From NCBI GenBank assembly GCA_036265915.1, contig DATAOC010000121.1, forward strand, positions 3,078 to 67,077: a stretch of DNA of 64,000 bases, written 5' to 3'. Below the pieces are notes generated by a model that worked only from the letters and a program-made list of their open reading frames with translations, searched no databases and had not been told where the DNA came from. Within the stretch, counting starts at the first letter, position 1. Each line of letters starts with the position of its first letter. The position numbers and the translations under genes were made by a program. The DNA comes from AR12 sp036265915 (GTDB taxonomy: Bacteria > Methylomirabilota > Methylomirabilia > Rokubacteriales > CSP1-6). This document shows positions 8,495 through 17,155 of the stretch, piece by piece.

Positions 8495-9387
8495 CTCATC
8501 GCCGCGCGGCGCCTGCCCGGTGCGCGATCTGTGAGGGCAAGGCGCACGAGGTGCTGTACCACGGGCCCATACGCGTCGGCGGTTTCGGCTCGTACAGCGC
8601 GGAGCCCGAGACGGTGTGGCGGTGCGTCGAGTGTGGTGCGGGACGGCTGCCCGTGTCCTCGGTCGACTACGAGACCTCCGAATACCGGATGCTCGTCGAC
8701 ACGGCCGATACCGTCGACGCGTTTCGACGAACGCACGATGGCGAGCAGCCCGAGAAGCTGAGGATGCTCGGAACGTCCGAGCTCCGCGACCGCGTTGTCA
8801 TGGACGTCGGATGCGGGGGCGGGGCCTTCCTCGACCTCGTCAGAGGGTTCGCGCGGACGACGATCGGCGTGGAGCCGGCGACGTCGCTCCGGCGTGCCGT
8901 GCGCGAGGCCGGGCATCTGGCTTTCGCCTACTGTGCCGACGTGCCGGCGGAGTGGGCAGGGCGCGTGGACGTGGCCGTGGCGTTCAGCATCATCGAGCAC
9001 GTCGAGGACCCGGCGGCGTTGCTCCGAGATGTCGCGCGGCTGTTGTGCCCCGGCGGCCGCCTTCTGATCAGCACGCCGAACCGCCGCGACCTGCTCCTGG
9101 AACTGCTGCCCGAGGACTATGCGCGATTCTTCTACCGGCTGGTCCACCTCTGGTACTTCGACTCAGCGTCGCTCACCACGCTTCTCCACCGTGCCGGCTT
9201 CCGCGAGGTGAGCGTGCGCTACGTGCACCGGTTCGACCTCTCCAACGCCGTGCTGTGGCTGCGCGACAAGCGACCCACCGGCATCGGTGGGCTTCCGACG
9301 CTGCGCGACGCCGACCCCGTCTACCGCAGCGTCGTGGAGAGCACCGGCCGCGCCGACTACCTCTACGCGTACGCCAGGAAGGCCTAG
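8491..9387 (+). CDS. Methyltransferase with N-terminal zinc-ribbon
   Basis: The GTG at 8491 overlaps the preceding stop by four bases (298 residues). The N-terminus carries two CxxC pairs, CAIC (residues 11-14) and CVEC, about 30 residues apart, forming a zinc-ribbon-like head. A SAM-binding domain follows with VVMDVGCGGGAF, VAFSIIEHVEDPAALLRDV and LCPGGRLLISTPNR. This arrangement resembles zinc-headed methyltransferases of modified-sugar pathways, some of which C-methylate NDP-ketosugars. That substrate class is inferred from architecture and context only. Two bases separate it from the next gene. Confidence 0.65.
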   Translation: MTHRRAAPARCAICEGKAHEVLYHGPIRVGGFGSYSAEPETVWRCVECGAGRLPVSSVDYETSEYRMLVDTADTVDAFRRTHDGEQPEKLRMLGTSELRDRVVMDVGCGGGAFLDLVRGFARTTIGVEPATSLRRAVREAGHLAFAYCADVPAEWAGRVDVAVAFSIIEHVEDPAALLRDVARLLCPGGRLLISTPNRRDLLLELLPEDYARFFYRLVHLWYFDSASLTTLLHRAGFREVSVRYVHRFDLSNAVLWLRDKRPTGIGGLPTLRDADPVYRSVVESTGRADYLYAYARKA

Positions 9388-9389
9388 GC

Positions 9390-10772
9390 GTGGCAAAGAT
9401 TCTCATCTTCATCGATCACGACATCACGCTGCGGCACTTCGTGATCACGGGCGTCCTCCGAGCGCTGGAGGACGAGCACGACGTCGTCTGGGTGTTTCCC
9501 GACCGTCATCGGCGCGTGACGCACGATCCAAGCAGCCTCCCGATCGGGCGCCATCGCACGGTGTCGATCTCCGAGGCGCGCCTGCATGGATACCGGCGCC
9601 TCTATCACGCCTCGGTGCTGCGCATGCTGCGCGGGACTCCCGACCAGCGGGCCATCTTCGCGTTCTGGCGCGAGGTGCTGGGGCTGCGCGCCTTTTCCGC
9701 GAGCTGGATGATGTCCTGGCCCGGCAGCTATCAGCTATACCGCAGACGAATGCTCGCGAGAATCGGGGAGCCCGAAGCGGTCACCGCGCTCGTCGATGAG
9801 GAGAAGCCGGACGTGATCCTTCACCCGACGGTGCTCGAGGGCCTGTTCGTGTCCGACCTCGTGCACGTGGGTCGCGCCCGGGAGATCCCGACCGTGTTCC
9901 TCATGAACTCGTGGGACAACCCGGCGGTCAAGGCGATGACCGTCGGCGCTCCGAGCCGGCTCGTCGTGTGGGGCGAGCATTCTCGCCGTCTCGCGCACGA
10001 ACGGCTCGGTATGCCGCTCTCCGACATCCTGACGTTCGGCGCCGCCCAGTTCGAGGTCTATCGTCGGCCGCCCCGCGAGGCGCCGGCGGCGTATCGAGCA
10101 CGCCTCGGGATTCCGGTCGGCCAGCCGTTGCTGCTGTATGCCGGGTCCAGCAAGGGACTCGACGAGACGGCGCATCTTCGCGCGCTCGACGCCGCCGTGG
10201 CGTCGGGACATGTGCCACGCTGCACCGTGCTCTATCGGCCGCATCCCTGGCGCGCGCGCGTGGACACCGAAGAAGACTTCTATGCGCGCCGGTGGCGGCA
10301 CGTCATGATGGCGCCGGACATGGCGGACTACTATCGCCGGCACCGCGCGGGTGAGACGGCCATCTATCTCGCCGACTACGACGAGACGCACGTGACGCTC
10401 AGCGCCGTCGACGCCGTCGTGTCGCCGCTGTCGACAATCCTGCTGGAGGCCGGCCTCCACGGCAAGCCGATGCTGGCCTACCTGCCCGACGAAGACATGC
10501 AGCAGAATGCCGCGATGTTCAGCATGGCGAAGACGGTGCACTTCCGCGACTTCTTCGCGCGCGTGGACTGCCTGCGCTGTGAAGATCCCGCCTCGCTCGT
10601 GGCCGATTGCCGGCGGCTGCTGGAACGCGCACGCGATGCCGCGGTCGGGGACACGCTGCGACGACAGTGCGGCTTCTTTGCCGACACGACCGGGGTGGCG
10701 TACGCCGAGCGCCTCGACACGCTGATCGATGAGCTGTGTCGACAGCGGCGGCCGCCGGGCATCGGCCGATGA
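9390..10772 (+). CDS. TagF/KpsS-like GT-B family transferase
   Basis: A 460-residue protein starting at GTG 9390, two bases after the preceding stop. The N-terminus KILIFIDHDITLRHF starts a Rossmann-like half. The C-terminal half has LYRPHPWR (the RPHP motif of CDP-glycerol glycerophosphotransferases and capsule transferases) and VSPLSTILLEAGLHGKPMLA, the usual acidic/glycine loop of that fold. It is the second protein of this kind in the locus after the one at 1330, but the two are not close copies. No signal peptide is present. It may add a phospho-alditol or a sugar; the substrate is unknown. Confidence 0.5.
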   Translation: MAKILIFIDHDITLRHFVITGVLRALEDEHDVVWVFPDRHRRVTHDPSSLPIGRHRTVSISEARLHGYRRLYHASVLRMLRGTPDQRAIFAFWREVLGLRAFSASWMMSWPGSYQLYRRRMLARIGEPEAVTALVDEEKPDVILHPTVLEGLFVSDLVHVGRAREIPTVFLMNSWDNPAVKAMTVGAPSRLVVWGEHSRRLAHERLGMPLSDILTFGAAQFEVYRRPPREAPAAYRARLGIPVGQPLLLYAGSSKGLDETAHLRALDAAVASGHVPRCTVLYRPHPWRARVDTEEDFYARRWRHVMMAPDMADYYRRHRAGETAIYLADYDETHVTLSAVDAVVSPLSTILLEAGLHGKPMLAYLPDEDMQQNAAMFSMAKTVHFRDFFARVDCLRCEDPASLVADCRRLLERARDAAVGDTLRRQCGFFADTTGVAYAERLDTLIDELCRQRRPPGIGR

Positions 10773-11494
10773 GTGTCGCGTTCGCCAAGTACGACCAGGG
10801 TGACGCGTATCACTGGCGCGAGGCATCCCGGCATGTGCTCTACGGCTGGCCATACACCCGCTCCCGGATGGCATGGGTCGTGCGGCACTGTCGCGGCAGC
10901 AAGCGCGTGCTCGAGATCGGCTGCGGCGATGGCGCGCTGCTCGGGCGTCTCGCCGCTGCCGGGCACGAGGTCACCGGTATCGACCGCGACGACCGTGCGC
11001 TCGGGCTCGCGGCGACGATGCTCTCACGTCGTGGACTGCGCGCGGAGCTTCACCCCGACCTCCGTTTCGTCAAGCACCAGTGCTTCGACGCGATCGTGCT
11101 CGCCGAGGTCATCGAGCATCTCGACGATGCGGCGGGCGCGCTGGCGGCGGCGGCGAAGCTGCTCACCTCGGACGGGCGTCTCGTGCTGACGACGCCGGTG
11201 CGGCTCCTCGAGCGCCCGCTCGACCGGCATCACGTCCACGAATTCTGGCCGCAGGAGCTCCGCGCGCTGCTGGAGCGTTTTTTCGAGGACGTGCAGATGT
11301 CACGTCTCCATCCGGCGTGGCTGGTGGATCTGATGTGCTGGGGCCGCGGCCGCGTCAAGCCCGTCGCCATCCTGGCGAACCTCGTTCATCTCGTGACCGG
11401 CGTCGAGGTGCTCGATCGGCTCGGAAGCCCGCTCGGCGTCTACTGGACGCAGGGCGCGCTGGCGTGCCGGCCGCGCGGCGAGCGCCCGCTGTGA
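10769..11494 (+). CDS. Class I SAM-dependent methyltransferase
   Basis: The ATG at 10769 overlaps the preceding stop by four bases (241 residues). It has a canonical motif I VLEIGCGDGALLGRL (about residues 47-61), an acidic ribose-binding strand VTGIDRDDRALG, motif II IVLAEVIEHLDD and motif III LLTSDGRLVLTTP. This is the type 11/UbiE-like small-molecule methyltransferase pattern. It lies between a TagF-like transferase and a glycosyltransferase with four-base overlaps on both sides, so it probably O-methylates a residue of the glycan. The acceptor is not determinable from sequence. Confidence 0.75.
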   Translation: MSVAFAKYDQGDAYHWREASRHVLYGWPYTRSRMAWVVRHCRGSKRVLEIGCGDGALLGRLAAAGHEVTGIDRDDRALGLAATMLSRRGLRAELHPDLRFVKHQCFDAIVLAEVIEHLDDAAGALAAAAKLLTSDGRLVLTTPVRLLERPLDRHHVHEFWPQELRALLERFFEDVQMSRLHPAWLVDLMCWGRGRVKPVAILANLVHLVTGVEVLDRLGSPLGVYWTQGALACRPRGERPL

Positions 11495-12618
11495 GCGCAC
11501 GCACGCTGGCCGATGACGGTACGCTGACGACGACCACATGCGCCGATGTGATCTGGGTGTTTCGGCGGCGGCGGCGGGAGTGGCTCGAGCAGTGGGGGCG
11601 GGGAGAGACCTCGAGCGAATTCTTCTACGGGTTGCCGACGCTGCGCGACCGCTATCGGGTCGCGTTCGTCGAGGACGAGACGCGTCGTACCGTCGCCCGC
11701 CCGTGGTATCCGATCGAGCGACTCATCGCCCGCCGCATCGGCATGGGCTTTGCGCTCGACCTGGCGCTGCGCCACCTGCACACGCTGAACCAGGCGCGGG
11801 CCGTCGTGTCGACCGTCGACACGTGCGGCTTGCCACTCGCGCTTCTCAAGAAGCTCGGCGTGCTCCGCCCCCCGCTGATCTACATCAGTCAGGGTCTGAG
11901 CGACCGGGTGGCGGCCTACGGGGCACAGCGGTGGCTCACACGTCTCTACCGTCGGCTGCTCCTCGGTGTCGACGAGCTCGTCACGCTGAGCGCGGGGGCC
12001 GGTGCCGCGCTGGCCGCCTGGCTCGGGGTGCCGCGCGAGCGGGTGAGAGTGGTGCCGTTCGGCATCGACGGCGACTTCTGGCGCAACACCGGCCCGGAAC
12101 GCCGCGGGCCGGGAGAGATTCTGAGCGTCGGTTCCGATGACGGACGAGACTATCCGACGCTGCTCGCCGCGGCCGCGGCCTGCGACCTCCCGGTGCACGT
12201 GGTCACCGCGTTGCCGATCGAGGTGTCGCAATACCCGCGCGTCGTCCGGACCACCACGCACACGTCGACGGAGCTCCGCGATCTGTACTCGGCGGCACGC
12301 TTCACCGTCATTCCACTCGTCGACCGGAGCCAACCGTCCGGGCAGAGCGCGGCGCTCCAGGCGATGGCGTGCGGCCAGGCGGTCGTGCTCACGCGGACGC
12401 GAGGCTGGTGGGGCGAGAACCGACTCGTCGATGGTGACAACTGCGTCGTCGTTCCTCCGGGCGACGCCGGCGCGCTCGGCCGTGCGATCCGCGCGCTCTG
12501 GGACGATCCCGCGGCGTGCGCGCGCCTCGGCGTGGCGGCGCGGGCGACGGTCGTGGAGCATTTTTCGGAGCGCAGGATGGCGACCGAGCTCGCCGCGCTG
12601 ATCGAGGCGCGACTATGA
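11491..12618 (+). CDS. GT4-like glycosyltransferase with atypical EX7E region
   Basis: A 375-residue GT-B protein from GTG 11491 (GTGA overlap). The C-terminal donor half is clear: VRVVPFGIDGDFWR, LSVGSDDGRDYPTLL, then SQPSGQSAALQAMACGQAVV and a VVVPPGDAGALGRAI tail. In most GT4 enzymes the loop before MACG carries two Glu residues spaced EX7E. Here Gln and Ser occupy that segment, so donor binding or activity may differ. It has no signal peptide or membrane span. It is flanked by a methyltransferase and a radical SAM gene. The donor sugar is unknown. Confidence 0.7.
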   Translation: MSARTLADDGTLTTTTCADVIWVFRRRRREWLEQWGRGETSSEFFYGLPTLRDRYRVAFVEDETRRTVARPWYPIERLIARRIGMGFALDLALRHLHTLNQARAVVSTVDTCGLPLALLKKLGVLRPPLIYISQGLSDRVAAYGAQRWLTRLYRRLLLGVDELVTLSAGAGAALAAWLGVPRERVRVVPFGIDGDFWRNTGPERRGPGEILSVGSDDGRDYPTLLAAAAACDLPVHVVTALPIEVSQYPRVVRTTTHTSTELRDLYSAARFTVIPLVDRSQPSGQSAALQAMACGQAVVLTRTRGWWGENRLVDGDNCVVVPPGDAGALGRAIRALWDDPAACARLGVAARATVVEHFSERRMATELAALIEARL

Positions 12619-13658
12619 CGTTCACCGAGCTCGCACGGCGGCTCTACCGGACGGTGCGACCCGCGCGGGATCACTGGACGCATCTCGTCGCCGTCGCCGA
12701 CCGCGCCAGCCTGGTCCACGACCCCGCCCTCGATGCCGCCGGCAAGCGCGCCCTGTTCAAGCGCAACGTCGAGCTGGTCGAAGTCGAGCCGCATGCGTAT
12801 TGCAACCGCACGTGCTCGTTCTGCCCCAACAGCATCATCGACCGGCTGACGGTCACCGAGCACTTCGACAGCGCGCTGTACGACGCGCTGCTCGACGACC
12901 TCGCCTCGATCGACTACGACCGTGTGTTGCGGCTGGCGCGGTACTCGGAGCCGATGGCGCACGACCACATCTTCGAGATGGTCGCCCGCGCGCGCCGGCG
13001 GCTGCCGAGCGCCGTCATCGACATCGTCAGCAACGGTGACTACCTGACGTCCGAAGCGCTCGCCCGGCTGGCGGCCGCCGGGTTGTCGATTCTGCGGATC
13101 AGCGTGTACATGCGACGGAACGTGGCGTGGAGTCCGGATGCCGCGCGCGAGGAGATCGGCCGCGTTGGCAAGCGGATGGGGCTGGCGCCCCGATGGACCG
13201 ACGCCACCGCGACGTCCGTCGGGGCTGTGTTCACGTATCCGGATCTGGAGATCGTCGCCTTCTCGCACAACTTCGATGAAGTCGGCTATGACCGCGGCCA
13301 GCTCCTGGACAAGCTCGTCGATCGCACGTACGTCCGGCGGTCGCCGTGCTTTCTCGTCTTCTCGAACTTCACCGTCGATTTCAACGGCAAGGTCATGCCG
13401 TGCTGCAACCTGAGGTCGGATCATCCGGAGCACCGCGGGTTCGTTGTCGGCGACCTCACCGCGGCCAGCACCAGCATCTTCGACGTCTACGCCGGACCGG
13501 AGCTCACCGCCTGGCGTCGCACCTTGGCCGGCGTGGGGACAAAGGCGCCGCCGTGTGACACGTGCAAGCAGAAGACACTCGAGGGGCCGGCGCTGGCGCG
13601 GCTTCACGCCAGGCTCGAACCGCGGCTGCGAGCGGCCGGCATCGAGCCCGGACGATGA
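12615..13658 (+). CDS. Radical SAM protein with SPASM-like C-terminal cysteines
   Basis: The ATG at 12615 overlaps the preceding stop by four bases (347 residues). The cluster-binding motif CNRTCSFC (CX3CX2C) sits near residue 60, preceded by VEVEPHAY. Later landmarks are IDIVSNGDYL and LRISVYMRR of the partial TIM barrel. The C-terminal SPCFLVFSNFTVDFNG, VMPCCN and PPCDTCKQK carry enough Cys residues for an auxiliary Fe-S cluster as in SPASM/Twitch proteins. Such enzymes perform hard C-H chemistry on peptides, cofactors or sugars. Lying between two glycosyltransferases, it is likely to remodel a sugar or aglycone in this locus. The reaction is unknown. Confidence 0.75.
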   Translation: MTFTELARRLYRTVRPARDHWTHLVAVADRASLVHDPALDAAGKRALFKRNVELVEVEPHAYCNRTCSFCPNSIIDRLTVTEHFDSALYDALLDDLASIDYDRVLRLARYSEPMAHDHIFEMVARARRRLPSAVIDIVSNGDYLTSEALARLAAAGLSILRISVYMRRNVAWSPDAAREEIGRVGKRMGLAPRWTDATATSVGAVFTYPDLEIVAFSHNFDEVGYDRGQLLDKLVDRTYVRRSPCFLVFSNFTVDFNGKVMPCCNLRSDHPEHRGFVVGDLTAASTSIFDVYAGPELTAWRRTLAGVGTKAPPCDTCKQKTLEGPALARLHARLEPRLRAAGIEPGR

Positions 13659-14677
13659 TCGGCTGGCGGGGACGACGGCGCCGGTCATCGGCGACGCCCG
13701 AGGTCATCGGTCGTGTCGCCATCAACATGCGTCCGGCGCGGTCCGCGTGGGGCGGGGGCAGTCAGTGGGTGGCGCAGATCACGCGCTATCTCGCCGACCG
13801 TCGCTACGATGTCGGCTTCGAGCTGCGGGACGACGTCGACTGGATCGTGCTGGTCGACCCGCGGCCGGGCGGCCTCGTGACGTTCGGGCCCGAAGACATC
13901 GCGCGGCATCGCGCGCGCCGGCCGGCCTCGCGCTGCCTGCACCGCGTGAACGAGAACGACGCCCGTAAGGGCACGGACGGCGTCGACCGTCTCCTCGCGG
14001 AGGCGAATCGTGTCGCCGACGACACGGTGTTCGTGTCGCGCTGGCTGCGCGACTATCATGCGCAAAGGTGGTTCGACACGCGACGGCCGCACGCCGTCAT
14101 CCCGAATGCCGCCGATCCGCGCGTCTTTCATCCCGTGGGAAGCACCCGCTTCCAGCCGGGCGGTGTCCTGCGCGTCGTCACGCATCACTGGTCCGACAAC
14201 TGGCGCAAGGGCTTCGCGGTGTACCAGACGATCGACCGGCTGATCGCGAGCGGCGACCTGAAGGACACCGAGCTGCGGGTGATCGGCCGCTGGCCGCGCG
14301 ATCTCCAGTGGACAGCGGCGCGCACGTTCGAGCCCACGCACGGCGCCGCGCTCGCCGATCTCCTCCGGCAATGCCACGTCTACGTGACGGCTTCGCTGTC
14401 GGAGCCGGGCGGGATGCACTTCGTGGAGGGTGCACAGTGCGGCCTGCCATTGCTGTATCACGAAGACGGAGGGGGCACGCCCGAGGTGGGCGAGCGCTTC
14501 GGCATCGGATTTCGCGATGACGTGGCCGGCGCCGTCCACGCGATGCGCGTGCGATACGACGAGCTACGCCGCGCCGTGCTCGAGCGCGCGCCGTCGGGCG
14601 ACGCCATGTGCGAGGCATACGCGCAGCGGATCCAGTCGGGCATCGCGGTCGCACGCGACGCGGCAGCGGGCGCGTGA
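13655..14677 (+). CDS. GT4-like glycosyltransferase
   Basis: This 340-residue protein starts at ATG 13655 (four-base overlap). The N-terminal 15 residues are Arg-rich and could be soluble or membrane-associating. GT-B features are NMRPARSAWGGGSQWV (a Gly-rich acceptor-side loop), VFVSRWLRDYH, HAVIPNAADPRVFH and SEPGGMHFVEGAQCGLPLL, which contains an EX7E pair. It is shorter than many GT4 enzymes but complete across both halves. Its product feeds the same polysaccharide; donor and acceptor are not evident. Confidence 0.7.
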   Translation: MIGWRGRRRRSSATPEVIGRVAINMRPARSAWGGGSQWVAQITRYLADRRYDVGFELRDDVDWIVLVDPRPGGLVTFGPEDIARHRARRPASRCLHRVNENDARKGTDGVDRLLAEANRVADDTVFVSRWLRDYHAQRWFDTRRPHAVIPNAADPRVFHPVGSTRFQPGGVLRVVTHHWSDNWRKGFAVYQTIDRLIASGDLKDTELRVIGRWPRDLQWTAARTFEPTHGAALADLLRQCHVYVTASLSEPGGMHFVEGAQCGLPLLYHEDGGGTPEVGERFGIGFRDDVAGAVHAMRVRYDELRRAVLERAPSGDAMCEAYAQRIQSGIAVARDAAAGA

Positions 14678-15627
14678 GCGGCGCACCGCTCGCCGTCTAC
14701 TCGGGGCCGCGGGATCTGGAAGGCATCGTCCGCGACGAGCTCGGTGCGCGCTTCACCGTTCGCTGGGTGGCGCCCGAAGACGACGCCGTCGCCAAGGCGC
14801 TCCGCGACGCCACGGTGTTCCTCGACGCCTCCATGCGCGTGCGCATCACCGCCGCCATGGTGGCGGATGCGCCCGACCTCGCGCTCATCGTCACCGCCAC
14901 CACCGGTGCCGATCACATCGACGCCGACGCGCTGACCCGGCGGCACATCCCGCTCCTCACGCTCAAAGGGCAGTCGGCCGTGCTGAATTCGCTCACGCCG
15001 GCGGCCGAGCATTCGTGGCTGCTGCTCCTGGCGTGCGCGCGAAGCCTTCCGGCGGCGCGTGCGCACGTCGTCGACGGCGGCTGGGATCGCACACTGTTCC
15101 CCGGCGTGATGTTGCGCGGCCGGACGCTCGGCATCATCGGCTGCGGACGGATCGGACAGTGGATGGCCCGGTACGGGCAGGCGTTTGGCATGACCTGCCG
15201 CGGATACGATCCGTACCTGACGGTGTGGCCGGATCACCTCATCCGCACCGAGCTGCCGGAGCTGCTCGCCGCCGCAGATTTCGTGACGCTCCACGTGCAC
15301 CTCACCGAGGCGACGCGCGGCTTGCTCCGGCGCGAGCACTTCCAGGCGATGAAGCCGGGCGCGGTGTTCGTGAACACGTCGCGCGGTGAGCTGATCGACG
15401 AGGCGGCGCTGCTCGAGGCGCTTCGGCACGGCCGTCTGCGCGGCGCAGGCCTCGACGTCCTCACCGGGGAGCCGGACATCGCGGAGCATCCGCTGCGCCG
15501 TTATGCGGCCGGGCACGGTAACCTGATCATCACGCCGCATATCGGCGGCTACAGCCCGGACGCGGTCGCCGCCGTGCTGCGCTTCTCGGCAAGCCGCATC
15601 CGCGCCCATTTCGAGGACACGCGGTGA
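14674..15627 (+). CDS. NAD-dependent D-2-hydroxyacid dehydrogenase
   Basis: A 317-residue protein from GTG 14674 (GTGA overlap). It has the family's NAD-binding fingerprint TLGIIGCGRIGQWMA, the catalytic Arg in VNTSRGELIDE, the Glu in LDVLTGEPD and the His in ITPHIGGYSP. These enzymes interconvert 2-oxoacids and D-2-hydroxyacids. Biosynthetic relatives include phosphoglycerate and erythronate-4-phosphate dehydrogenases. It overlaps the following thiamine-diphosphate enzyme gene by four bases, so the two may act in sequence on a 2-oxoacid used to decorate the glycan. Substrate unproven. Confidence 0.8.
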   Translation: MSGAPLAVYSGPRDLEGIVRDELGARFTVRWVAPEDDAVAKALRDATVFLDASMRVRITAAMVADAPDLALIVTATTGADHIDADALTRRHIPLLTLKGQSAVLNSLTPAAEHSWLLLLACARSLPAARAHVVDGGWDRTLFPGVMLRGRTLGIIGCGRIGQWMARYGQAFGMTCRGYDPYLTVWPDHLIRTELPELLAAADFVTLHVHLTEATRGLLRREHFQAMKPGAVFVNTSRGELIDEAALLEALRHGRLRGAGLDVLTGEPDIAEHPLRRYAAGHGNLIITPHIGGYSPDAVAAVLRFSASRIRAHFEDTR

Positions 15628-17150
15628 ACGTCGAGCTGGCCGCGCTGGCCGATGCGCTGGCCGTCGAGGGCGTGCGCGCGATCTTCGGTATCCCGGGCAG
15701 TGGACCGTCGCTGCAGCTGATCACGCGGTTGGAGGGCCGCGGCGTGCCGTTCTACGGGGCATCGCACGAGGCCTCCGCGGCCATCATGGCCGGCGCCTTC
15801 GGCAAGCGGTCGCGGACGCTCGGCTGCTCGGTGTCCATCCGTGGTCCCGGGCTCGGCAACACGCTCGCGGGCGTGCTGACCAATCACTACGAGAACCGCG
15901 CGACGCTGAGCATCGCCGAGACGTCGACGGCCGCGCACAAGCGTCTCGACCACGCCGCCGCCGCCGCGACCGTCGTGAAAGCGTACGCGACACTCGGTGA
16001 TCCCGCCGCGACCGTCCACGCGCTGGCGAGTGCCGCACGTGACGAGATCCCCGGACCCGTGCATCTCGATCTGTGCGCCGGCGACCCCGTTGTCCTCCGC
16101 ACGCCGGTGCCCCGGACGCCGGCACCGCGCCTCGACGATCGCGTCCGCCGGCTTCTCGAGCAGTCGCGCCGGCCCGTGGTGATCGCGGGCAGTCTTGCAA
16201 CCCGGAGGTCGTGGGGCGCACGGCTGGGCGCGCTTCGCCTTCCGGTGTTCACGACCTTCACCGCGAAGGGGGTCGTGGATGAGCGCGGGCCCTACGCAGC
16301 GGGCGTGTTCACGGGAGACGGCAAAGGGCTGGCACCGGAGCGCGTGTTGTTGCCGGAGGCTGATCTCGTCGTCGGGCTCGGCCTGCGCGCGGGCGAGATT
16401 CTACGGTCGCCGTCGTGCCCCTGTCCGGTGCTGATCCTCGACGCCGTCCCCGGCGATCCCGGGCTCGGTACCACCCACATCGTCTCCCACGCGGCCGACG
16501 GGGACTTCGACGCCGCGCTCGCGGTGCTCGCGACACGGGAGTGGGGCGCGGCCCGCGTTGCCGAGGCGGTCGGTGCGATGCGTCGACGGCTGCTGGCGGA
16601 TGCGTGGCTGCCGGCCCGTGCATTCGAGGCGCTCCGTGAGGCCGTCCCGGACATCGGCTGCTTCGTCGCCGACACCGGCTGGTTCTGCACGATCGCCGAG
16701 CACCTGTGGCCCGCGCCCGCGGCGGACGCGTTTCTGGCGAGCGCCAACGGCCGCTCGATGGGCACGGGATTGCCCATGGCCATCGGTGCTGCACTCGCCG
16801 ATCGCGGACGACCGACGATATGTGCGATGGGCGACGGCGGCGTGCGGATGTACATCGCGGACCTGCGTCTGGCGGTGGAGGAGCGACTGCCGGCCCTGTT
16901 CCTCCTGCTGTCAGACGGACGACTGGGCAGCGTGGCCACCGACCCCGCGCTGAGCCGTCGCGCGACGCGCGTGGCGGGTGCGTCGTGGTTCCGCGTGGCG
17001 GAGGCGATGGACTGCCCGGGCCATCAGGTGAAGGACGTCGACGGCCTGCTCGCGGCGCTGGCGCGCTGGCGCTGGTCCGAGGGACCGCTCTTCGTGGAAG
17101 CCGTCTTCGATCCCGACCGGTATGCGGCGATGACACGCGATATCCGGTAG
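15624..17150 (+). CDS. Thiamine-diphosphate-dependent enzyme, acetolactate synthase/decarboxylase-like
   Basis: The 508 residues are somewhat shorter than the 550-600 of typical acetolactate synthases. The N-terminal PYR domain has IFGIPGSGPSLQL and the cofactor-activating Glu in GASHEASAAIMAGA. The C-terminal PP domain has CAMGDGGVRMYIADLRLAVE, but the usual Asn-Asn after about 25 residues is replaced in LLLSDGRLGSV, which changes one expected Mg-diphosphate ligand. The middle domain has FTTFTAKGVVDERGP. It may carboligate or decarboxylate a 2-oxoacid together with the coupled dehydrogenase upstream. Housekeeping branched-chain synthesis is unlikely: there is no small subunit and the context is a glycan locus. 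Confidence 0.75.
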   Translation: MNVELAALADALAVEGVRAIFGIPGSGPSLQLITRLEGRGVPFYGASHEASAAIMAGAFGKRSRTLGCSVSIRGPGLGNTLAGVLTNHYENRATLSIAETSTAAHKRLDHAAAAATVVKAYATLGDPAATVHALASAARDEIPGPVHLDLCAGDPVVLRTPVPRTPAPRLDDRVRRLLEQSRRPVVIAGSLATRRSWGARLGALRLPVFTTFTAKGVVDERGPYAAGVFTGDGKGLAPERVLLPEADLVVGLGLRAGEILRSPSCPCPVLILDAVPGDPGLGTTHIVSHAADGDFDAALAVLATREWGAARVAEAVGAMRRRLLADAWLPARAFEALREAVPDIGCFVADTGWFCTIAEHLWPAPAADAFLASANGRSMGTGLPMAIGAALADRGRPTICAMGDGGVRMYIADLRLAVEERLPALFLLLSDGRLGSVATDPALSRRATRVAGASWFRVAEAMDCPGHQVKDVDGLLAALARWRWSEGPLFVEAVFDPDRYAAMTRDIR

Positions 17151-17155
17151 CGCAC

